This document shows positions 44,761 through 53,888 of a stretch of DNA of 64,000 nucleotides, piece after piece. The DNA is from Candidatus Cottocaccamicrobium excrementipullorum (GTDB taxonomy: Bacteria > Bacillota > Clostridia > Lachnospirales > Lachnospiraceae), in NCBI GenBank assembly GCA_018713255.1, contig DVFL01000008.1:1-64000 (forward strand), given 5' to 3'. The position numbers were made by a program, and so were the translations under genes. Under the pieces are notes generated by a model. The model was given only the letters and a program-made list of their open reading frames with translations, was not told the origin of the DNA and searched no databases. Numbering within the stretch: the stretch's first letter is position 1; every line of letters starts with the position of its first letter.

Positions 44761-46448
44761 TTTCTGCCTCCTGCCTTTTCCCCGTTCTTTGCATTCTGAT
44801 TTCCCCTGTCCTTTTCCCGTTTCTTCTCTCGTCTCTTTCTCTCCTGCTCCTTTTTGCCTTCCTCGCTTCCCTCTGTCCGCCGTCCTCCATAGCCGCCCAT
44901 CCAGAAGCTTTTCAGCGCAGGCGAGCCTTTCACCGGTCCATTCCCCGCGGAAGGCTTTCCAGCTCCTGCCGGCACATAATTTAAAGGAATCCGAACGGTA
45001 AACACCGTGCCCTCTCCTTCCCGGCTTTCCACCTTAATCGTTCCCTGATGCATCAGCACCACATTCTTCGTAATCGCCAGGCCAAGGCCTGTGCCTCCGG
45101 TTTCCCGGGATCTGGCCTTGTCCACCCGGTAAAACCTCTCGAAAATATGCTCCTGAAATTCTTCAGGAATGCCGATGCCAGAATCCTCAACGGTGACAAA
45201 GAAAGCCTTGTGGTCCGCATCCAAGGTAACCTTTACCCATCCCCCTTCTTTATTATACTTGATGGCATTTTCCACCAGGTTATTAAATGCAAGGGACAGC
45301 TTTACCTCATCCACATCTGCGTTGACCTCACGGATGCTCTCAAAAATCATTTCCACATTTCTTCGGTCTGCAATGGGCCTCAACCGCTTAAGAATCACTT
45401 CCATCAGACTGTTAATGGAAATCTGAGCCACATTCATCTGATCAGAATTCGATTTATCCATTTTTACCAGAGAAAGAAGATCGTCAATGATCTTGCTCTC
45501 CCGGTCAATCTCGTCAGAAATATCGGACATAAATTCCTGGTACAGTTCAACAGGGGCATTCTCCATGCTCATCAGCGAATCCGCCAGCACCCGAATGGAG
45601 GTAATCGGCGTCTTCAGTTCATGGGACACATTCGAAACAAACTCCTGGCGGGACTGATCTACCGCTTTCAGCTTCCCTATGGTCTGATTCACTGCATTGG
45701 AAATCCTGCTGGTTTCCTGATAGGTGTATTCTCCAATGTCGCCTTCTAAGTCTCCTCCTGCCACCTTCTCCAGCATCTGCTCCAGAAGACGAAGGGGCTT
45801 CGTCAGCAGATTGGCGGCGCCGATGGAAATCGGCAGAATCACCACTGCCATCAGCATAATCAGAAACAAGGCTTCCTCCTGGAGATTATCGGAAAATCGG
45901 CCAATGCTTTCTGTGGAGGCAGCCATTACCAAAACGCCCTGAATCCGCCGCTCCGGCGTACTGTCGTAGACGGGGAAGGTCTGAATAAAATAATTTTTCT
46001 CCCGGTTGGTAATGTTGCTGCTCTCTCCTTGAAAGCAGCGGATTACTTCCTCAGACACAGCGATCTTCCCCTCTGCCAGGCCGAAAGTATCCTTAATAAT
46101 CCGGTAATTCTGATCCACCACCACGATTCTTCCATGATACAGATCTGCCGTCACGTTAATCTCCGTGTCGAAGGAAGGATCTTTAACCGTTTCCGTCATG
46201 TATCCCGACCGGGTCATTTTGCTGCTTAAGATCAGACACTGATTCTGCACGTCCACGCTTCGGGTATCCACCAAATTTCGCTCCCCTGAACCGGTCAGAA
46301 TCCGTCCATAAACATAAGAAGGAATCAACCCGATCACCAGAAGCACCAGAATAATGGGCAGACGGATGCTCCATTTCTTCTTCCAAAAGGCCTCCTTCAG
46401 CCCTTTTCCCTTTAATGAAAACACATTCCTCACCCTCTCTGCCGGCAT
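44757..46448 (-). CDS. Sensor histidine kinase (HAMP–HisKA–HATPase)
   Basis: About 563 residues. A first transmembrane helix (IRLPIILVLLVIGLIPSYVY) precedes an extracytoplasmic sensor region of ~150 residues, a second helix (LFLIMLMAVVILPISIGAAN), HAMP, then the phosphoacceptor FVSNVSHELKTPITSIRVLA. N box NNLVENAIKYNKEG; G boxes DSGIGIPEE and GTGLGLAITKNV. The C-terminal ~60 residues are a highly charged Arg/Lys/Glu tail. Start at ATG 46448, 4 bases after the degV stop. No response regulator gene is in the window. Confidence 0.92.
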   Translation of the reverse strand: MPAERVRNVFSLKGKGLKEAFWKKKWSIRLPIILVLLVIGLIPSYVYGRILTGSGERNLVDTRSVDVQNQCLILSSKMTRSGYMTETVKDPSFDTEINVTADLYHGRIVVVDQNYRIIKDTFGLAEGKIAVSEEVIRCFQGESSNITNREKNYFIQTFPVYDSTPERRIQGVLVMAASTESIGRFSDNLQEEALFLIMLMAVVILPISIGAANLLTKPLRLLEQMLEKVAGGDLEGDIGEYTYQETSRISNAVNQTIGKLKAVDQSRQEFVSNVSHELKTPITSIRVLADSLMSMENAPVELYQEFMSDISDEIDRESKIIDDLLSLVKMDKSNSDQMNVAQISINSLMEVILKRLRPIADRRNVEMIFESIREVNADVDEVKLSLAFNNLVENAIKYNKEGGWVKVTLDADHKAFFVTVEDSGIGIPEEFQEHIFERFYRVDKARSRETGGTGLGLAITKNVVLMHQGTIKVESREGEGTVFTVRIPLNYVPAGAGKPSAGNGPVKGSPALKSFWMGGYGGRRTEGSEEGKKEQERKRREKKREKDRGNQNAKNGEKAGGRK

Positions 46449-46452
46449 TCTC

Positions 46453-47316
46453 TTAAAATTCCAGTACCTTCGTACAGGCAATGGCCAGCGATCCCGGTCC
46501 GATATGGCAGGATACGCTTAAAGACAGCGGATCTGCAATCACCGGATACGCCGGATACATCTGCTGCAGTTCCTGGCGCAGCTCTTCCGCCGCCTGGGCG
46601 TTATGGCTGTGAGCTACCTGCAGATAGGTATGGGAACCGTCCTTATCATGGAATCGGGTTTCCATATCTTTCTGGATCGCTGACAGCATCACATGCTTGG
46701 CCTGTTTCATGGTTCTCACCTTGGAAAAAGCGTCCAGCTTCTCCCCCTGAATGGTCAGCACCGGCTTAATTCGAAGCAAGGTGCCTAAAGCTGCCGCCGC
46801 AGGGGTGATTCTCCCGCCTTTTTTCAGATATTTTAACGTATCCACTGTAATGTAGATGCTGCTGTCAAACTTGGTCTCCTCAAGCTTTTCCTTAATCTCT
46901 TTTGCTCTCCAGCCTTTTTTCGCCATGGCCGCCGCATCCGCCACAGACTGGCGCTGAGTCACGGAAATCCGCTGATTATTCACCACCTGCACCCGATCTT
47001 GGTATTCCTGGGCCAGCATCATGGCAGTCTGGCAGGATCCGCTGAGTCCGCTGGACATCGGAATATGCACCACTTCATCGTACTCTTCCAAAATCTGGTC
47101 CCACATCTTCATCACCTCTTCTGGAGAAGGCTGAGAGGTGGAAATATCCGCTCCCTTTTCCAGCAGGGAGTAAAACTGTTCCTGATCCAAGTCGATATCC
47201 TCATAATAGGTTTTTCCATCAATCATAAATGGCATGGGAAGGACCCAGACTCCCATTTCCTTTCCCTGGCTCTGGGTAATTCCGCTGTTGCTGTCGGTCA
47301 TAATCGCTGTTTTCAT
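46453..47316 (-). CDS. DegV-family fatty-acid-binding protein
   Basis: 287 residues. DegV/FakB fold: KTAIMTDSNSGITQSQGKEM at the start, then DISTSQPSPEEVMKMW, HIPMSSGLSGSCQTAMM (fatty-acid carboxylate site) and GGRITPAAAALGTLLRIKPV. FakB-type members present fatty acids to the kinase FakA; no fakA is nearby, so the ligand is unproven. Confidence 0.9.
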   Translation of the reverse strand: MKTAIMTDSNSGITQSQGKEMGVWVLPMPFMIDGKTYYEDIDLDQEQFYSLLEKGADISTSQPSPEEVMKMWDQILEEYDEVVHIPMSSGLSGSCQTAMMLAQEYQDRVQVVNNQRISVTQRQSVADAAAMAKKGWRAKEIKEKLEETKFDSSIYITVDTLKYLKKGGRITPAAAALGTLLRIKPVLTIQGEKLDAFSKVRTMKQAKHVMLSAIQKDMETRFHDKDGSHTYLQVAHSHNAQAAEELRQELQQMYPAYPVIADPLSLSVSCHIGPGSLAIACTKVLEF

Positions 47317-47621
47317 TCAATTTATTCTCCTTATTCCGCCAAAACGCTGCTTTGCTGGCTGTAAATTGCTCTCATCTCAGGCATTCATTTTATTGTATCG
47401 TATTTTACCGGGAAAAGGAAGAGGGGAGAAAAGGGAAAATATCGGGAAACCAAGAAAAAAGAGTAAAAGAAAGAAAAAGCCCGGCGCCAAACAGCCAAGA
47501 AAGCAGGCAGCCAAAATATCAAAAAACCTGCCAGCTCTGTCTGGCCCGGGCCAAGAGAAAAGTCTAACAAACAATCCTTCTTGTCATGAACACTTCCCGC
47601 TGATTAAGCGGCCTATGGCAG
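47317..47621. other. Intergenic region, purine/pyrimidine-skewed, no gene
   Basis: About 300 bases with a strongly purine-rich plus strand (47405–47490) that creates spurious charged or hydrophobic frames. It contains a perfect 12-bp palindrome (TGGCCCGGGCCA, 47541–47552). I see no promoter or terminator I would defend. Confidence 0.5.
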
Positions 47622-48086
47622 TTACAGAAGGGACTCTTTTACCTTAAGAACAACCTTCTTTACTGCTGCCGGCTCGCCAGCTGCGATGCAGGGACGGTGA
47701 ATATCGTTGGAGAAGAAAATGCAGTAAGCGCCGGGGGTAACGTCAACAAAGGCTTCATTCTTTAAGTTGGTGTAGAAGCAGGCGTCCTTTCCTTCAGGAT
47801 TTTCCAGGATCTCCTCAGATCCGGTGTATGGAACGTAACCCATGCGCTCAACGCCAGATACGATATACTGAATGTCCAGATACAGCTCATGCTTCTCTGC
47901 ACGGCGCTTCTCAAAGGGCTGAGTGGTAATCTCCTGAACCATAGCGTAAATATCCTTGCCCTGAATCTCATAGGTGCCTGGCTCCATGGATGCTACATCG
48001 TTATCCTTTACCCAGTCAAGGGCTTTCTGGATAGCCTCCGGATATTTGTATGGACATGGAACTGCATTCACTGATGCGAAAATCAT
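47622..48086 (-). CDS. YhcH/YjgK/YiaL (TabA/DUF386) family protein
   Basis: 154 residues, a cupin-like family linked to sialic acid and other sugar catabolism or to biofilm control (TabA). Characteristic segments: GTYEIQGKDIYAMVQEITTQ, EKHELYLDIQYIVSG (putative metal-ligand His/Glu), and AYCIFFSNDIHRPCIAAG. No sugar catabolic genes are adjacent, so the substrate is unknown. Confidence 0.9.
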   Translation of the reverse strand: MIFASVNAVPCPYKYPEAIQKALDWVKDNDVASMEPGTYEIQGKDIYAMVQEITTQPFEKRRAEKHELYLDIQYIVSGVERMGYVPYTGSEEILENPEGKDACFYTNLKNEAFVDVTPGAYCIFFSNDIHRPCIAAGEPAAVKKVVLKVKESLL

Positions 48087-48238
48087 AGTATAGTACCTTC
48101 CTTTCTTTAAATGGCTTTCGTGCTTCCTTTATTTTAGCACAAACCACGGCAATATGCCAGAGAAAACCCCTGATTTTTCCAGAATTTGTTTTCCTCCCCC
48201 ATGACGCCGGAGAGCATGAAAAATTCAGAAATGTCAAA

Positions 48239-48287
48239 AACAGGAGAAACCCCTTCTCCCTTTCCTGCAGTCATGGTTTCTCCTGTT
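48239..48287 (-). terminator. Intrinsic terminator of the flavodoxin gene
   Basis: 13-bp perfect arms (48239–48251 and 48275–48287), then five Ts on the minus strand. 48 bases after the flavodoxin stop. Confidence 0.85.
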
Positions 48288-48334
48288 CTCTTAATCAAAG
48301 ACTTTCTTTGCCAAACAACATTTCGGCTTTAACC

Positions 48335-48766
48335 TTACACTGCCGCCAGCTGTCTGCCCAGAGCAATGCAGGCCGCCTGGGCCGCATCATCTGGAGCCTC
48401 GTTGCATATGGCGTCTTCCCCGCCCAGTACAACAGCGCCTGCATTCTGCATCCGCTCCACCCAGTCTCTCATCCACTGGCCGTCGCCCCAGCCGTAAGAA
48501 CCGAAAAGGCCGATGGTTTTGCCGGAAGCAAAGCGTTCCACCTCTGCAACGAAATCTTCCATCACCGACTCCTCTAACTGCTCCGCTCCCATCGCCGGGC
48601 ATCCTAAGGCAAACACCGGCATCTCCTGTAACGCCGAGGCCTGGGCGGCGTCAACGGGTACAACCTCCGCCTCCTTTCCCCCTTCTTTAATTCCCTCTGC
48701 CACATCCATGGCCATGGCCTCAGTATTTCCTGTGCCGCTCCAATAAATCACTGCAATTTTATTCAT
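48335..48766 (-). CDS. Flavodoxin
   Basis: 143-residue FMN electron carrier. The phosphate-binding loop is VIYWSGTGNTEAMAMDVAEG; the isoalloxazine-side loops are FALGCPAMGAE and LFGSYGWGDGQWMRDW. Short-chain flavodoxin length. Grouped with DUF3793 and an HMA/FeoB-associated-like gene, an arrangement commonly linked to iron supply. Confidence 0.95.
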   Translation of the reverse strand: MNKIAVIYWSGTGNTEAMAMDVAEGIKEGGKEAEVVPVDAAQASALQEMPVFALGCPAMGAEQLEESVMEDFVAEVERFASGKTIGLFGSYGWGDGQWMRDWVERMQNAGAVVLGGEDAICNEAPDDAAQAACIALGRQLAAV

Positions 48767-48861
48767 CTAATCCTCCATTTCCGCTGTCTCTGATTTTTAC
48801 AGCTTCTGTCTTGTTGATCCTCTGAGCTGATGCATTAGGCTGCGGCGTCACGCCTCTGTTT

Positions 48862-49521
48862 TCAGCCTGCCGCCAGCTCCTTAAGCCGACCGGCCCGAAG
48901 GCATTTTACCGCCTCAGATACCGCCATGCCCTGTCCTGCAAGACAGGATAAATCCCTGCGGACCGCATCGTACAGACGAAAGGTACGTTTTGCCTCATTT
49001 TCATTGGAATAAACCTTCCAGTAACCGCTGCAGAGAAAATTTTCCCCTTTATATTTCATAAATCCTTTCACATCCTCCAAGGGATAGCCTAACAGCACCC
49101 CCAGCTCATGAGGAAAGGGAAGCCGCTTTTCCATACAGCCGGCATATCGTTCCTTCAGTCTTCCCAGCATCAAATCCAGACGTTTCTCCTGATACCCCAG
49201 AGATTCCAGAAATTCTCCTACCCTCTGATCCCTCAAAATGGGGTCAACTAATTCCGGCCGGTACACAAAAAGTACGATTTTTCCTCCTTGGCTGTTCCTT
49301 TTCCAGCTGCCGAAAAGCACTGTTATTCTCACGCTGGTATCCTGAAGCAGACGGCAGGCCTCCGGCAGACTGCCGGAATCAATAATCAGCAGATTCGATG
49401 GCTTAATCCCCAAAAGAACCGGAGCGCACTGAAACGCTGCCTGACAGTTCAGGCACTGGCCTTCTCTCTTTGGCTGTCCGCATGTTAATTCTGTTCTTTC
49501 TTCTCTGCTTCTTTCCGTCAT
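48862..49521 (-). CDS. DUF3793-family protein
   Basis: 219 residues. AAFQCAPVLLGIKPSNLLII and FPHELGVLLGYPLEDVKGFM with KYKGENFLCSGYWKVY match the conserved DUF3793 pattern found in clostridia next to flavodoxins and ferrous-iron transport genes. There are several cysteines but no known cofactor motif. An AGGAGG lies upstream; an operator-like palindrome sits ~70 bases before the start. Function unknown. Confidence 0.88.
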   Translation of the reverse strand: MTERSREERTELTCGQPKREGQCLNCQAAFQCAPVLLGIKPSNLLIIDSGSLPEACRLLQDTSVRITVLFGSWKRNSQGGKIVLFVYRPELVDPILRDQRVGEFLESLGYQEKRLDLMLGRLKERYAGCMEKRLPFPHELGVLLGYPLEDVKGFMKYKGENFLCSGYWKVYSNENEAKRTFRLYDAVRRDLSCLAGQGMAVSEAVKCLRAGRLKELAAG

Positions 49522-49587
49522 CTTTTTGCATTCCTCCTGGATTCCGGATATGAATTTCCGGTTTTGTTCAGTATACGCCTTTTGTTG

Positions 49588-49603
49588 GTTAGCTATAGCT
49601 AAC
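49588..49603. promoter_or_regulatory. Operator-like 16-bp palindrome upstream of DUF3793/flavodoxin
   Basis: Perfect palindrome GTTAGCTATAGCTAAC. It overlaps the -35 region of a minus-strand promoter whose -10 is TATACT (about 49570–49575). The half-site TTAGCT resembles DtxR/IdeR/MntR-type operators, which fits an iron-linked gene group. Confidence 0.55.
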
Positions 49604-49679
49604 TCACAGAGATATCATAACAGATTTTCTCTTTCGCCGCAAGATAAGATCATGAGGAAAACTCTCAATAAGAAGCAGA

Positions 49680-49708
49680 CAGGAGACGGGATTAATTCCC
49701 GTCTCCTG
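49680..49708 (-). terminator. Terminator overlapping the HMA gene 3' end
   Basis: 12-bp perfect stem (49680–49691 and 49697–49708) with the gene's stop codon in the loop. Only a weak T-rich tail follows on the minus strand. Confidence 0.65.
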
Positions 49709-50072
49709 GAAGAATTTTATACACTTGATACCCTGCATCCTTTACCGTCTGCTTAAGCACCTGGTCGGAAATCTCCTCTTTCATCCGTACATCGGCGCTT
49801 CCCGACATCAAATCCACCTTAGCCCACACTCCCTCAATGCCGTTTAAGGCGTTCTCCACATGATTCACACAGTTGCTGCAGGACATGCCATCAATCTTTA
49901 AGCATTTCCTGAAGGGATAATGGGAAGGATCTTTATCCTTCACCCGGTGTTTCTTTTCCACCGGTCCGCCAGCGCTTCCGCAGCAGCCAGAGGTAAGACG
50001 TTTTCTATAGCTGATGGCTCCATAGACGCCTGCTGCCGCCAGGACAACGCAGATAATGATTGTTGCCAGCAC
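49692..50072 (-). CDS. Membrane-anchored heavy-metal-associated (HMA) domain protein
   Basis: 126 residues. One N-terminal helix (LATIIICVVLAAAGVYGAIS) and a short Cys-rich segment (RLTSGCCGSAGGP) look like FeoB-associated cysteine-rich membrane proteins. The C-terminal HMA domain has the metal site MSCSNC followed by VNHVENALNGIEGVWAKVDL. It likely delivers or buffers a soft metal or iron at the membrane. Start GTG 50072 with GGAGGAG upstream. Confidence 0.85.
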   Translation of the reverse strand: MLATIIICVVLAAAGVYGAISYRKRLTSGCCGSAGGPVEKKHRVKDKDPSHYPFRKCLKIDGMSCSNCVNHVENALNGIEGVWAKVDLMSGSADVRMKEEISDQVLKQTVKDAGYQVYKILPGDGN

Positions 50073-50211
50073 CTTTACTCCTCCTTCCCCGGCCTCTTCC
50101 AGCGAAAAACCTGCAGAATACGCCGGACGTTTTCTTTCTGCTATTTTTAATCTTATCTTTCCTGGAGAAAGACGTCAATCGCACTGCTGCGATTTTTTCT
50201 CATTTATCCGG

Positions 50212-50256
50212 AAAAATAAAAAAACCTTATACAAGCTTTCCGCTCATATAAGGTTT
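50212..50256 (-). terminator. Terminator after tRNA-Ala
   Basis: AAACCTTAT/ATAAGGTTT arms (50222–50230 and 50248–50256) followed on the minus strand by a T-rich run. Confidence 0.8.
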
Positions 50257-50262
50257 CCTTCC

Positions 50263-50335
50263 TGGAGCATACGGGACTTGAACCCGTGGCCTCCACACTG
50301 CCAGTGTGGCGCGCTCCCAACTGCGCTAATGCCCC
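50263..50335 (-). tRNA. tRNA-Ala (anticodon GGC)
   Basis: 73-nt cloverleaf on the minus strand. Acceptor GGGGCAT pairs with ATGCTCC (one G·T). D arm GCGC/GCGC, anticodon stem CCACA/TGTGG with loop CTGGCAG, T arm ACGGG-TTCAAGT-CCCGT, discriminator A. The 3' CCA is not encoded (AGG follows). Confidence 0.96.
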
Positions 50336-50420
50336 GAACGAAGGATAGTATAGCATATAAATGAGGATTTGAAAAGTATTTTTTTCGTTTTTTTCAAAAC
50401 ACGCCAAAAGGAAACGGCGC

Positions 50421-51314
50421 TCACAGCCCTCCGTCATAAATCTCCAGCATCACCCGAATTAAATCTTTTATCTGTCTGGACAGCACGCTCCCTTTATGGT
50501 AGGCGATGACCACGAAAAATGCTGTCGGCGGATCCACAGGAAAGCATTTGACTTTATCCTTGTTCCATTCCATGGAGCGGGGAATAAAGGCGAAGCCCTT
50601 ATGATCCTCTACCATTTTTAAGGATGCATTCAAATCGCTGATTTCGCAGAATACCTTGGGGACGATACCCCGGTCAAGGAAAATCTGGTGCTCTATGGTT
50701 CGAAAAAAACTGTTGGACTGGTTCAAAATAAAGGGCTGGTCATGAAGAGAAGAAAAATCAATGCCTCCTTCCTCAAAGCTTCCCGCCAGGGGATGGTCCG
50801 CCGCCATCGCCATCACAAGCTCTTCCTTCCGCAGAGGCAAAAAATCCAAAAGGCTGTGAGAAAGTTCCCTGCTGGCCATCACTGCCAGATCCGCCGCTCC
50901 GCTCATCAGATAATCCTTAGCAACCGATGCATTTCCATTCACCGTACTTAACAAAATATCCGGCCAAATCTTCTGGAATCCCGGCAAAATCGAAGAGGTG
51001 AAATCAGGAAGCAGCGCATTGTTGTAAACCATAGTAATCTGCCGCCGTCCTTTCTTCTTCAGCTTTTCAATTTCTTCCAAGGCTTTCTGATAGATGCTCA
51101 TCACCGATCTGGCGCCGTTTACATACACCTTCCCCGCATCTGTCAGCAGCAATTCGTTTTTCTCCCGGCGGAATAATTTCGTTCCCAGCTCCTGTTCCAG
51201 CTTTTTTATCTGCTGACTTAAGGCCGGCTGAGTGACCAGCAAGCGATCTGCAGCCTTAGAAAGACTCTTTTCTTCTGAGATGGCAATCACATACTCTAAC
51301 TGCTGGGTGTTCAT
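50421..51314 (-). CDS. LysR-family transcriptional regulator
   Basis: 297 residues. N-terminal winged helix (YVIAISEEKSLSKAADRLLV; TQPALSQQIKKLEQELGTKL), then the periplasmic-binding-like effector domain (ITMVYNNALLPDFTSSILPG; LILNQSNSF-type segment PFILNQSNSFFRT). Overlaps the second LysR gene by 4 bases. The pair lies divergent to a carboxylate transporter, so it probably senses the transported compound. Confidence 0.92.
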   Translation of the reverse strand: MNTQQLEYVIAISEEKSLSKAADRLLVTQPALSQQIKKLEQELGTKLFRREKNELLLTDAGKVYVNGARSVMSIYQKALEEIEKLKKKGRRQITMVYNNALLPDFTSSILPGFQKIWPDILLSTVNGNASVAKDYLMSGAADLAVMASRELSHSLLDFLPLRKEELVMAMAADHPLAGSFEEGGIDFSSLHDQPFILNQSNSFFRTIEHQIFLDRGIVPKVFCEISDLNASLKMVEDHKGFAFIPRSMEWNKDKVKCFPVDPPTAFFVVIAYHKGSVLSRQIKDLIRVMLEIYDGGL

Positions 51315-52342
51315 TCCTTCTTCTCCTCCTCATGGAATTCCTGATAAAGCGTTCTGGCATAGCCGTTCATCGCCTGCTGATACATAGGATTATCCTTGTC
51401 CTGGCAGATCACCAGATAGGCCAGATAACGCTCCGCCTCGCTGAGCACCCGGTTTTTCTTCATGATCACAGCCAGATTCAGATAATACCGGGGGCTGATG
51501 GAAAAATACACAATATCCTCCGCATCCTTCACCATGGCAGACCGAGGCAAAAGACCGGCGCCCGCTCCCTGACGGATCATGTTGCTTAAAACCAGATTGT
51601 TGTTGGTCTCAAATACCACCGTAGGATAAATCCCTTCTTTGGCAAAGATATTATCAGAAATAGCCCGCACTGTGGTGCCTGCAGAAAGCAGCACAAAAGG
51701 CGTGTCAATAAGCTCCGTCACAGAGATGGATTCCAGCTTTTCCGGATATCCTTCCGCCTTCAGTCCCCGGTCAGCCAAACGGTGAAAAGCCGGCACCCCA
51801 ACCACCACTTCCTCCCTGGATACAATAATATAATCGAACTCCGGATCTTCACTGTCGTAGCAGGACCCCAGAGCGTAAGACACTTTCCCCTCTCTCACCA
51901 GATTCCGCAGCTCGCTCATATAAGACTCTCTGATTTCCACTTTCACATCGGGGAAGCGATGACTGAAACGTGTAAAGATCTGGGCAACCATAATAGAACC
52001 GCGAAGAGGCGTGGCTCCTACCGTAATCACCTCCCGCTGTTCATGGGTCAGCTGGTAGATGGTCTGATAAGTCTGATCCTTCACCCGCAGGATTTTTCGC
52101 GCCGCATCAACATAAATTCTGCCCGCCGGGGTAAGCACCAGCTTCTTTTTCTCTCGATAAAACAAATCTACACCCAGCTCCGTCTCCAGTCGGGACAGAA
52201 ACACGCTCAAGGTAGGCTGAGAAACCCCAAGGCGCTTTCCGGCTCCGCTTAAATTCCCCTCTTCTGCAATCGCCGTAATATAGCTCATGGTTTTTACATC
52301 CATTTTCTCTCTTCCCATCCTCTCATTTTCTTCTTTAATCAT
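51311..52342 (-). CDS. LysR-family transcriptional regulator
   Basis: About 343 residues. HTH MSYITAIAEEGNLSGAGKRL with VSQPTLSVFLSRLETELGVD, then an effector domain (ITVGATPLRGSIMVAQIFTR; TPFVLLSAGTTVRAISDNIF). ATG 52342 with GGGGAAG upstream is the best start; ATGs at 52318 and 52303 are also possible. First gene of the LysR pair, divergent from the transporter at 52565. Confidence 0.92.
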   Translation of the reverse strand: MIKEENERMGREKMDVKTMSYITAIAEEGNLSGAGKRLGVSQPTLSVFLSRLETELGVDLFYREKKKLVLTPAGRIYVDAARKILRVKDQTYQTIYQLTHEQREVITVGATPLRGSIMVAQIFTRFSHRFPDVKVEIRESYMSELRNLVREGKVSYALGSCYDSEDPEFDYIIVSREEVVVGVPAFHRLADRGLKAEGYPEKLESISVTELIDTPFVLLSAGTTVRAISDNIFAKEGIYPTVVFETNNNLVLSNMIRQGAGAGLLPRSAMVKDAEDIVYFSISPRYYLNLAVIMKKNRVLSEAERYLAYLVICQDKDNPMYQQAMNGYARTLYQEFHEEEKKE

Positions 52343-52421
52343 AATTTCTTCCCCTTTTCTTGTCAAAGGGTTTAGATTATTTTTATAGTTTTTACTTATA
52401 TCTTATATAATGATCGCTGGA

Positions 52422-52450
52422 TTGAACTCGAAAAAAAATCACTATATAAT
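52422..52450 (+). promoter_or_regulatory. Promoter of the SLC13-type transporter gene, with flanking inverted repeat
   Basis: TTGAAC (52422–52427), 17-base spacer, TATAAT (52445–52450). Imperfect inverted repeats at 52395–52415 and 52437–52455 frame it; one arm overlaps the -10 and would suit a LysR dimer pair. Confidence 0.65.
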
Positions 52451-52564
52451 ATAAGCGTAATAACAAAACAAAAGATAATCTGCACAATCCAGGCGGCCGA
52501 TTTTCATGAAAGGACATGGCAAATTATCCTTTTTGTATTAAGTTTCATAATGGAGGACTGTTTT

Positions 52565-53848
52565 ATGTCTACACAACTGATAATTACCTTATGCATTCTG
52601 GCATTCCTGGTTGTGATGCTTCTTACCCATAAGCTTCCGTACGGTGTGTCAGCAATGATCTGCTGTGTTCTGTTCGTATTCTTCGGTATTTTGGATCTGC
52701 AGACGGCATTCTCCGGTCTTTCCAGCAGCACTACCTTGATGATCGCTCCCATGATCGTTGTGGCCAGCGCCCTGGGAAAAACCAGTCTGATCCGCCGTCT
52801 TCGTCACACCATGAACAAGCTGCAAGGAAAAAGCGGCATGCTGCTGGTGTTAGGAATCTGCGGCATGACCATTATCCTTTCCCAGTTAATGGGACAGATC
52901 GCTTGTATTTCTGTTATGCTTCTGTTCTTACAGACGCTGGACGATGAGAGCGAGTTCTCTCCCGCCCGTATGCTTTTCCTGGTAGCCACCATCAACTGTA
53001 TCGCTACCTCCAAATTTCCCATCGGTATGGGCGCTACCATGCCTGGTACCATCAACTCCTACTATCAGGGTCTTGTTGGCCCGGAGGATCTGCTGGGCAT
53101 CACCGATTACATGAAGGCCGGCCTTCTTCCGCTGATCGTAGGCACCATCTACTGCGTTCTGTTCTACCGCCTGATCCCCAACGGCTCCATCGACAATGGT
53201 CAGGTAAAGGATGTAAAGGACGCTGAGCCTATCTCCAAGAAAGATGAGATGTTCATCTTCGGCGTGTTTATCGCCATTATGGCAGGCTTCATGTTCACCA
53301 ACCAGTTAGGAAGCGATATTACCAACGTAATCCCCGCTGCAGGCCTTCTGGTTCTGATTGTGTTCAAAATATTAACCATTCCTGAAGTAATGAAGTCCTT
53401 AACCAGCGACATGGTATGGATGGTTGCCGGTATGAGCGTTGTCTCCACCGCCCTTTCTACCACCGGCGCCGGCGAATTAATCGGCCAGACCGTATTAAAT
53501 ATCCTGGGCGGCAATCCCAGCGGCCTGTTCGTATCCATCGTATTCTGCGTCACCGTTACCATTATGACCAACTTCATGTCCAACATGGGAACCATGGCCC
53601 TCATGAGCCCCATCGCCGCTTCTACTGCCTTAGCCGGCGGCATGAACGTAAAATCCATCGTGCTGATCTGCTGCGTATCTGCATGGTTCGCAGTTGCACT
53701 GCCCACCGGATGTTCCGGCGCTATGATGGCTTTCGGTATCGGCAACCACAATGCCTTTAAGCTGATGAAGTTTACGCTTCCTCTGGTACTGCTGCTGATG
53801 ATTTCCCTTGTCATCGGAATTAACATCTTCTTCCCCATCTACGGTTAA
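52565..53848 (+). CDS. SLC13/CitMHS-type anion (carboxylate) permease
   Basis: About 427 residues with ~11–12 hydrophobic helices, of the ion-transporter superfamily that takes up di/tricarboxylates. Two hairpin-type Ser/Thr/Asn-rich loops are visible: ATSKFPIGMGATMPGTINSY and TNFMSNMGTMALMSPIAAST, the second the SNT-like motif of the family. The start is ATG 52565 with GGAGG 8 bases upstream. Followed by a terminator, then a hydrolase. Substrate not readable. Confidence 0.88.
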   Translation: MSTQLIITLCILAFLVVMLLTHKLPYGVSAMICCVLFVFFGILDLQTAFSGLSSSTTLMIAPMIVVASALGKTSLIRRLRHTMNKLQGKSGMLLVLGICGMTIILSQLMGQIACISVMLLFLQTLDDESEFSPARMLFLVATINCIATSKFPIGMGATMPGTINSYYQGLVGPEDLLGITDYMKAGLLPLIVGTIYCVLFYRLIPNGSIDNGQVKDVKDAEPISKKDEMFIFGVFIAIMAGFMFTNQLGSDITNVIPAAGLLVLIVFKILTIPEVMKSLTSDMVWMVAGMSVVSTALSTTGAGELIGQTVLNILGGNPSGLFVSIVFCVTVTIMTNFMSNMGTMALMSPIAASTALAGGMNVKSIVLICCVSAWFAVALPTGCSGAMMAFGIGNHNAFKLMKFTLPLVLLLMISLVIGINIFFPIYG

Positions 53849-53888
53849 TGCAGGGAACCAGAAAGAACGGTACATCACAAAAGCGATT

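Noticed and set aside
47352-47574. Short open frames on both strands (a basic one on plus, hydrophobic ones on minus)
   Set aside because: They arise from the purine-rich skew of the intergenic sequence. They occur in several frames at once and lack ribosome sites.
50204-50437. 77-codon open frame across the tRNA region
   Set aside because: It is antisense or overlapping to a clear tRNA-Ala gene and its terminator.
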